Source of the DNA: Planctomycetales bacterium
GTDB taxonomy: Bacteria > Planctomycetota > Planctomycetia > Pirellulales > S012-138
Direction: 5' to 3'
Length of the DNA: 35,630 nucleotides
NCBI GenBank assembly: GCA_015488215.1
Contig: WFOE01000075.1
Span: 1-35,630, forward strand
Each line of letters begins with the position of its first letter. The stretch's first letter is position 1. The notes under the pieces are model-generated. The model did no database searches. It was not told the DNA's origin and saw only the letters and a list, made by a program, of their open reading frames with translations. Made by a program: the position numbers and the translations under genes. Shown piece after piece: positions 30,483 to 35,630 of the stretch.

Positions 30483-30887
30483 TTACGCCTGCAGTTCAGC
30501 CAAGGCATCGAGCAGCTTTTTAGCCTTGTCCACCCCTCCGGCGGTTTCGGCCAGGGACTTGGCTTGTTTGAGCATTTCGAGCGTGTCATTGGCAGCGGCG
30601 CTGGCTTTTGGCCTGCCGGGGCGCCGTCCGCGGCGGCTTGTGGTTTTGCGGGCCGCTTTGGTCGTTGCCGTTGCCGTGGTGCTACCCAGCAACCCTTTGT
30701 TTTTCATCTGGTTTTTGATGGTGCTTACGGTGGCCGGAGTGACTTCGATACCCTTTTTGGCCAGCGCGGCCACGATTTCCCGCGGCTTGGCGTCGGGACG
30801 CCGCTTCAAATATCGCTGAATGGCGGCAGTCTTGGTAATCTTCTTCTTAGGTTGTTGCTCTTCCTTGCCCTTTTCTTCGGTCGCCAT
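30483..30887 (-). CDS. Small basic AT-hook-like, winged-helix-like DNA-binding protein
   Basis: This is a 134-residue protein. The N-terminus is Lys/Glu-rich (1-18). Residues 19-65 form a helical module (KTAAIQRYLKRRPDAKPREIVAALAKKGIEVTPATVSTIKNQM) that resembles a small winged-helix domain. A Thr/Ala-rich basic stretch leads to an AT-hook-like core, RRGRRPGRPK (about 85-94). The last 35 residues are a helix rich in Lys, Ala, Leu. Such composition is typical of planctomycete nucleoid-associated or histone-H1-like proteins, but no specific family can be named. AT-hooks bind the minor groove of AT-rich DNA. ATG 30887 has GAAGGA ten bases upstream, and the upstream DNA itself is AT-rich, allowing autoregulation in principle. 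Confidence 0.75.
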   Translation of the reverse strand: MATEEKGKEEQQPKKKITKTAAIQRYLKRRPDAKPREIVAALAKKGIEVTPATVSTIKNQMKNKGLLGSTTATATTKAARKTTSRRGRRPGRPKASAAANDTLEMLKQAKSLAETAGGVDKAKKLLDALAELQA

Positions 30888-30954
30888 AGGCCTGATCCTT
30901 CTCTGTTTGAGGAGAACGTAACGGATACATGCTCACGTCTCCCCGTCTTTATGT

Positions 30955-30985
30955 AATATATTCTCTTTTTGCGAAACAGGTTCAA
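30955..30985 (-). promoter_or_regulatory. Candidate promoter for the AT-hook-like gene
   Basis: On the minus strand TTGAAC (30980-30985) and TATATT (30955-30960) are spaced by 19 bases, slightly long for sigma-70. They lie in an AT-rich patch about 68 bases before the ATG. The rest of 30986-31231 has a GGGACGTCCC palindrome near 31088 and no gene I can support. Confidence 0.35.
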
Positions 30986-31231
30986 GGGCTTTTCGCGTGT
31001 TTTCTAAAAAATCGGGAAGCCTGAGTGTCGTTCCCCGAGGCGCGTTCTCAATTATTACTATCCCACCGTTAGGGGAGTCCTGACCGGGGACGTCCCGATG
31101 GGGGCGGAATACTCTGCCCCTTGTCTTCAAGCCGTTTAACGCATAACTGCCCGTACGTTCCGTTGGGGATGCGTTTTTAGCCCCCGACCGCCGGGATTTC
31201 AGAAAGCTGGCGGGACCGCGAGCGTTCAGGC

Positions 31232-32824
31232 TCACGAATCGAACTCGAAGAAAGCAAACACCATGTGGACCACCAGCACCCAGAGAGTGGCCCAAAGAAT
31301 CGTTCGGGTGATTCCGTTGCTGATTTCCCGGCTGGATAGCTTCACGGGGGACGAACAATGGTAGGCGATCATTCCTGTGCCGACGGCACAGGCCAGCACT
31401 TTGCCAAGCCACCAACCGGTGCCGCGATACCACCAGTGCTGTGGGTCCCGAAGCCACAGGTGGAAATGCTGCTGCCAGAAAAAGGGGCCCCATTCCGGAC
31501 GAATGGCCGAAAACACCACGAGGCTAGTCTGCTGAGCCACCCAGAACAACAAAGCCACCAGCAGGGGACTGCCTGCCACAAAAGCCCACAACACGCCCGG
31601 GTACAGATACCGTTCCGGCGGTGCCCCCAGACAGCGCATAGCGTCCAATTGCTGGGCGTAGGACTTGCCGCCCAGGTCGGCAGCCACGGCCGCGCCGCTG
31701 CGTGCCGCGATCAACAACGTGGCCAGGGCGGGTGCCAGGACCCGAAAGAGCAAAAAACCGATGGCCTGAACCAGGTTCTCCATCAACAGCGGCTCGGTGT
31801 ACTGGGCATAGGGAAGAAAACGGAACGTGAAATACGTGGCCACAAAGCCCAGAATCAGCCCGGCTACCGCCAGATAGACTAGCGCCGTGGGACCGGCCAC
31901 CAGCCCAAGGTAGTAGAGCCAATAGCGAACGGCCCAGCGAAAACTTTTTCCCCGGGGCAGCAGCTCCCAAGGGAGCAACAGCATCCGTTCCACGCCCGTG
32001 CCGCTGCTTTCCAGCAGGCGAACCAGCACGCCAACCGCGCGGCGCCATCCGGTACGCGGTGTCTCTGCACGCGGGGGCTGCTGGGCCTGATGCACTTCCT
32101 CGGCCGAAGGGAGCAACTGCGGCAAGGAACTCCACTGCGACCGCGGCACCTCGGTGAGCGTCCGCTTGCGGGGATCCAGCAGCCACACGGCGTCGGCTAT
32201 CGGCAGCAACAAATCGTAATCGTGTGTTACGACAATCGTCGTGGCCTGATGTTCCTGGTGCATCCGGTGGATGAGCTGCACAGTGCTTTGGGCCGTCACC
32301 GGGTCCAAGCCGCTGGTCGGTTCGTCGTAAAGCATCACCTGAGGCCGAAAGGCCAAGGACCGGGCGATGGCCAGCCGCTGGCGCTGGCCGCCACTGAGAG
32401 CCCCGGTGGGCCGATCGGCCGGAACGCCCAACTGCGTCAGCCAGCGAGTTGCTTCGTCCTGCTGGGGCGGAGGGTGCCCTCGGTGATCCAGGGCGAATTG
32501 AACGTTCTGCCGCGGGGACCATTCATCAAACAGGGCAAAATGCTGGAACACCACTCCGATTCGCGGCGGTGCTTCGCCGCTTGCGCGACAATGCACCCGG
32601 CCACGGAACTGGACCGCGCCGCGCTCCTCGGCCGTAATCAATCCGGCCAACATCCGCAGCAGCAGCGTTTTGCCCACCCCGCTGGGCCCGACAATCAGCG
32701 TCAGTTTGCCCGAGGGAAACTGGGCCGTCACGTCCTCCAGTAACGTGCGCCCTTGCACCTGCAAGGTAACTCGTTCCAGTCGGAGGACGGGAGCCTGGTT
32801 CGTTTCAGAATCCGTCGATTGCAT
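31232..32824 (-). CDS. Fused MlaF-MlaE type ABC lipid transporter (ATPase plus permease)
   Basis: This is a 530-residue membrane protein. The N-terminal ATPase (about 13-240) has Walker A GPSGVGKT (46-53), signature LSGGQRQRLAIA, Walker B VMLYDEPTSGLDP, and the H-loop VVTHDYD. A linker with basic residues joins an MlaE/YrbE-type permease (about 285-525). Its core reads LIAARSGAAVAADLGGKSYAQQLDAMRCLGAPPERYLYPG, the hallmark of Mla permeases. Homologues move phospholipids between membranes using an MCE-domain protein (MlaD). In E. coli the ATPase and permease are separate genes; here they are one chain. No MlaD, MlaB or MlaC gene lies in the window. ATG 32824 has GAGGG very close upstream. It is divergent from the CMD gene. 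Confidence 0.9.
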   Translation of the reverse strand: MQSTDSETNQAPVLRLERVTLQVQGRTLLEDVTAQFPSGKLTLIVGPSGVGKTLLLRMLAGLITAEERGAVQFRGRVHCRASGEAPPRIGVVFQHFALFDEWSPRQNVQFALDHRGHPPPQQDEATRWLTQLGVPADRPTGALSGGQRQRLAIARSLAFRPQVMLYDEPTSGLDPVTAQSTVQLIHRMHQEHQATTIVVTHDYDLLLPIADAVWLLDPRKRTLTEVPRSQWSSLPQLLPSAEEVHQAQQPPRAETPRTGWRRAVGVLVRLLESSGTGVERMLLLPWELLPRGKSFRWAVRYWLYYLGLVAGPTALVYLAVAGLILGFVATYFTFRFLPYAQYTEPLLMENLVQAIGFLLFRVLAPALATLLIAARSGAAVAADLGGKSYAQQLDAMRCLGAPPERYLYPGVLWAFVAGSPLLVALLFWVAQQTSLVVFSAIRPEWGPFFWQQHFHLWLRDPQHWWYRGTGWWLGKVLACAVGTGMIAYHCSSPVKLSSREISNGITRTILWATLWVLVVHMVFAFFEFDS

Positions 32825-33017
32825 GCCCTCTGAATCGCTTCTGGTGCCACACGGCCCCGACTCGTCTCATCTTGTACGCAGTGGCTTCAGGCTGCAACGC
32901 CAGGACGGCCGCACTCGGGCGGCTTGTGCCCCGGAAACACCGCTACACAATAAAGGCAACGGCCCTCGTTTATTTCGCTTGTTTCTTCCGAACCTTGACT
33001 CAAGCCTGGGGAAGCCG

Positions 33018-33422
33018 ATGGATTCTTTGGAGCAGCGTCGCCAGCGGGGAATCCAGGTGCTGGAAGCGATGCTCGGCACCGAACAAGCCCAGAATGTGCG
33101 AAACCACTGGAGAGCGATTTGTCCCGAGTTTGAGCAATATGTGGTCGAGTTTCTGGCCGGGGAAATCTGGTCCCGTCCCGGGCTGGACCGCCGGAACCGA
33201 AGCCTCGTTACAATCGCCGCCTTGGCCGCGCTGGGACGACCGCGCGGTCTGGAGCTGAACATCCGCATGGCGCTGCGTAACGGAGTGAGCCGGGAAGAGA
33301 TTATCGAAACCTTGTTGCACATGGCCCCCTACGCCGGCTTTCCGGCGGCCTGGGAAGCGCTGGCGGCGGCCCGAAAGGTATTCGACCAGGAAGAAAACTC
33401 TTCCCCCGAAAAGGAGAGTTGA
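33018..33422 (+). CDS. Carboxymuconolactone decarboxylase (CMD) family protein
   Basis: This is a 134-residue all-helical protein. Residues 45-120 match the CMD core (IWSRPGLDRRNRSLVTIAALAALGRPRGLELNIRMALRNGVSREEIIETLLHMAPYAGFPAAWEAL). It is the type lacking the Cys-x-x-Cys of AhpD peroxidase partners, so it more closely resembles gamma-carboxymuconolactone decarboxylase homologues. Substrate is not deducible, and no aromatic-degradation genes are near. ATG 33018 has GGGGAAG upstream and removes 116 atypical residues present in the ORF track. It sits between two minus-strand genes. Confidence 0.88.
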   Translation: MDSLEQRRQRGIQVLEAMLGTEQAQNVRNHWRAICPEFEQYVVEFLAGEIWSRPGLDRRNRSLVTIAALAALGRPRGLELNIRMALRNGVSREEIIETLLHMAPYAGFPAAWEALAAARKVFDQEENSSPEKES

Positions 33423-33461
33423 CAGACTGCGCTGTTTGCAGGCGCTCTGTTCTTCGGGCAG

Positions 33462-34784
33462 CTAGCGGACCGCCGCGTCTTTCGGGAGGGCCAAAGCCTG
33501 TTGTACCACCGGATCGGCGAGCCGGCGCGGTTGCAACACTTCGGGGTGGTCTTCAAGCCAGCGGCGCACCAGGCGGCGGACTTGTTCCCAGGATTCGGCA
33601 TAGGGAGCAAGCGACTCCGGCACGGTGCAGAACATGCGTGCCGCGGCCGTATCACAGTAGCGGTATTGGCGGCAGTCCGGTTCCGGACGGCGGCGGAAAT
33701 CCTCCAGCAGCACGTGCCAGTACGGGAAGCGATTCATCGTGTAGCGATTCGTCACCCCCTGCACCACCGCGTGATAACGCGGGGTGACCGTCCCCTTGCG
33801 GCTGACCTGTCGCCGGAGCCACGCCAGGAGCCGCTGCTGCTGGGCAGGCGTGCCGTAATCGGCCACCAGGGCAGCGGCCGTGGCCCACTGCGAAACGGAA
33901 GCCTGCCGGTCGTGCAAAACTGCCTGGGCATGGTCTGCGATGGCCCGTTGCGTGGCTCGGTCCACCCGGTCGATTAAGCGGTGGGCCACACAGAGGGCGA
34001 ACGGAGCGCGTTGGTCGAGCCAGTAGCGCAAGTGCCGCTGGTAGTTTGGCCGCTGGATGCGTTTGCGCAACCGCCAGATCCAGTGCTGGTAGTTTTCGTC
34101 TGCTTCCGGGGGGAGCAGGGCGGCCCAGTCTTGTTGCAGTTGTCGGAAGGTCTTCTCGTCGGGGCGAGGGCGGGGCCAGTAGGTGCGCAGGTTGTGTTCC
34201 TGAAGGAAGACTGGGTGGCCGAAGCCGAACCGCTGCATTTCTAGCAGGGCGTCGTCGGCGTTCCAGCGGTGATACTCGATGCGGAACAGGGCCACGAAAG
34301 TTCCCGTGCGATGCCGCCCGGCAATGCAATGGACGGCCACGGGCAGCCTGTCTGGGTCGTCCAGCAATTGGAAGAATCGCTCGAAGTGGGCCGGGGGGAG
34401 CCACGGCCAGTAGGATTCCTGGCCCATCGGCCAGTGGAGATACTCGACCCCCAGGCTTCGCACGAGCTGGGCTTCGGCCGGTCCGTCCGGGCTGCCGAAG
34501 TCGGTTACTCCGCGGCGCAACGCCGCCCGCGACCGGCCGCGGAGGGAAACTACGGTCCGCACCCCGTATCGGCGAATCAGGTAACGCAGTCCCCAGGCGG
34601 TGGGCTGGCCGCTGCGATAAAGCACGCCCGGCTCCACCACGGCGAAGCGGCGCAGATGAAACTCCCAAAAGCCCCGATAGGCCAGCAGGACCAGCAGTGC
34701 TAGCAGCCCACTCCACACGAACCGTCGCGTTCGCCGCCGGGCGGCGTCGGCAGGCTGGGAGCGAGGGCAACGAAGGCGGAACAC
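33462..34784 (-). CDS. Membrane-anchored dual-specificity/tyrosine phosphatase with a long C-terminal region
   Basis: This is a 440-residue protein. A membrane anchor lies at about 22-37. A phosphatase domain follows: VLYRSGQPTAWGL, VVSLRG, then the active-site loop HCIAGRHRTG with Cys153 and Arg159 (C-x5-R). The sequence YRSGQP...LR is typical of bacterial DSP/PTP-like enzymes. A general-acid Asp is plausible in the loop near 95-100 but I cannot assign it. Residues 215-440 are helical and basic, match no family I know, and may bind a partner. It would dephosphorylate protein or a small phosphate ester at the membrane. GTG 34784 is the start, with AAGGA 15 bases upstream, further than usual. 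The methyltransferase stop is 33 bases upstream. Confidence 0.85.
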   Translation of the reverse strand: MFRLRCPRSQPADAARRRTRRFVWSGLLALLVLLAYRGFWEFHLRRFAVVEPGVLYRSGQPTAWGLRYLIRRYGVRTVVSLRGRSRAALRRGVTDFGSPDGPAEAQLVRSLGVEYLHWPMGQESYWPWLPPAHFERFFQLLDDPDRLPVAVHCIAGRHRTGTFVALFRIEYHRWNADDALLEMQRFGFGHPVFLQEHNLRTYWPRPRPDEKTFRQLQQDWAALLPPEADENYQHWIWRLRKRIQRPNYQRHLRYWLDQRAPFALCVAHRLIDRVDRATQRAIADHAQAVLHDRQASVSQWATAAALVADYGTPAQQQRLLAWLRRQVSRKGTVTPRYHAVVQGVTNRYTMNRFPYWHVLLEDFRRRPEPDCRQYRYCDTAAARMFCTVPESLAPYAESWEQVRRLVRRWLEDHPEVLQPRRLADPVVQQALALPKDAAVR

Positions 34785-34817
34785 CGGCTCGCGGGTATCC
34801 TTCTATCCGGGTTGGCG

Positions 34818-35630
34818 CTAGGCGGCCCTGCGCTGGCTCAGCGCGCCGGGAGGGACCGGCTCCAGCGGAGCTTGCAGTCCCGCCGCCTGGCGCAGTTGGT
34901 TCTCCCCGGCGCACACACGCAAAATCGTCCGCAGAAACTGCGGCCCGTAAATCCTTTCAAAAGCATACTGCCGCAAAGTGCGCCACCGCCGCCGCAGGTA
35001 GCTGCGACGCAAGTGATACCGCACCGTCCCGTAACGGTTCATCTGGGCCAGCACTTCCAGCCAGTAGCCGGGGGCTGGTTCCGGCTCGGCCGGCTTTGCT
35101 CGCCGCAGGAGCAGTTGCAAGTTGGGGTCATCATCGCCGGAAAACCGGCGGCAGGCGTTAAAACCGGCTCGCCGGGCAAGTTGCTGCAGGGTGCGCGGAG
35201 TGAAGTTGTAAATGTGCGCTTGGTGGAAGCAACGTCCGGGTCGGGCCAGAGGGGCGGTCAGGTTGGGACACTCCACGTACAACATCCCCTCGGGAGCAAG
35301 CAACCCGCGAATCTGCTCCAAGGCGTGCCGGGGCGAACGCAGGTGTTCAATCACGTGGATCAGTAGCACCAAGTCCCAATCGCCCGTGGCGGGTAGCTCT
35401 TCCAGACGGCGACATACGAGCCGGGCACGCAGATGCTCCCGGCCCCAACGGCAAAAGCCTCGGCCCGGATCAATCCCGTGGGCGTCGGTCCCGTGCAGCT
35501 CGAACACCTTCACCGTGGCCCCGATTCCTGCGCCGATTTCCAGCACGCGCATCCCCGCCCGAAGCCAGGGCCGCAATTGGCCGAAGATGCGCAAGCCGTT
35601 GCACCACGCCCGGACCACTCGCCGAACCGA
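34818..35630 (-). CDS. SAM-dependent methyltransferase, 5' end cut by the window
   Basis: About 270 residues are visible. A class I methyltransferase core is clear: VLEIGAGIGATVKVFELHG (SAM-binding glycine motif I), GIDPGRGF, then VLLIHVIEHL and the following ALEQIRGLLAPEGMLYVECPN. The HVIEHL plus L-x-PEG-x-LYVE pattern resembles methyltransferase domains that act on sugars or lipids in surface-glycan pathways; the substrate is unknown. The reading frame is open to the window edge (the ORF-track GTG at 35618 is not a convincing start), so the N-terminus is missing. The basic C-terminal part (YHLRRSYLRRRW, 190-266) has no recognised domain. It is 33 bases upstream of the phosphatase gene on the same strand and may be cotranscribed. 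Confidence 0.85.
   Translation of the reverse strand, partial: SVRRVVRAWCNGLRIFGQLRPWLRAGMRVLEIGAGIGATVKVFELHGTDAHGIDPGRGFCRWGREHLRARLVCRRLEELPATGDWDLVLLIHVIEHLRSPRHALEQIRGLLAPEGMLYVECPNLTAPLARPGRCFHQAHIYNFTPRTLQQLARRAGFNACRRFSGDDDPNLQLLLRRAKPAEPEPAPGYWLEVLAQMNRYGTVRYHLRRSYLRRRWRTLRQYAFERIYGPQFLRTILRVCAGENQLRQAAGLQAPLEPVPPGALSQRRAA

Noticed and set aside
32670-33017. 116-codon upstream extension of the CMD gene
   Set aside because: It overlaps the MlaFE gene on the other strand, and the CMD family starts at 33018.

Overview
The window looks like chromosomal DNA of a planctomycete, probably a GC-rich, Pirellulales-like lineage. I infer this from gene content rather than a marker gene: a secreted thioredoxin with YHS-like repeats, a helix-turn-helix/PtsN fusion, a GAP1-N/double-GTPase gene pair, a pentapeptide-repeat Ser/Thr kinase, a small Lys/Ala-rich AT-hook-like protein, and motility genes scattered singly rather than in one operon. 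No rRNA, tRNA, CRISPR array, transposase or integrase was found. I placed 28 protein genes; only the last (a methyltransferase) is cut by the window edge.

Layout. 1-5.6 kb: exported thioredoxin/YHS protein, a convergent cyclophilin lipoprotein, a CheW protein carrying an inserted CZB zinc-sensor domain, an HTH-PtsN fusion, and an exported beta-helix protein. 5.6-10.1 kb: a GNAT acetyltransferase bracketed by two copies of a dispersed CTCGTG-containing repeat (a third copy lies at 34-133), then a coupled pair made of a multi-pass membrane protein and a Tat-like exported protein. 10.3-13.2 kb: kinase-pentapeptide protein, a cluster of palindromic repeats with a cloverleaf-like fold, and panB on the minus strand.

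13.5-22.6 kb: the most interesting block. Five plus-strand genes encode a zinc-ribbon P-loop GTPase, a GAP1-N protein with one membrane segment, a 983-residue coiled-coil protein with one central membrane segment, a double GYF_2 membrane protein and an RDD membrane protein. Family knowledge places the first two in the predicted GTPase-centred conflict/signalling systems. The membrane partners suggest an envelope-associated assembly that, as far as I know, is uncharacterised.

22.6-30.3 kb: minus-strand flagellin with three IN-type repeats, a stand-alone receiver protein, and three tandem Hsp20 genes with a consensus sigma-54 promoter upstream and an intrinsic terminator downstream. Plus-strand uppP, a CheX-like phosphatase and fliG follow. 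30.5-35.6 kb: AT-hook-like protein, a fused MlaF-MlaE ABC transporter, a CMD-family protein, a membrane-anchored tyrosine phosphatase, and the partial SAM methyltransferase.

Motility and chemotaxis functions (CheW-CZB, flagellin, receiver, CheX, FliG) recur through the window but are interleaved with envelope and stress genes. All calls come from reading the ORF track and nucleotides by eye. No database search, alignment or folding program was run, and family names rest on remembered motifs.
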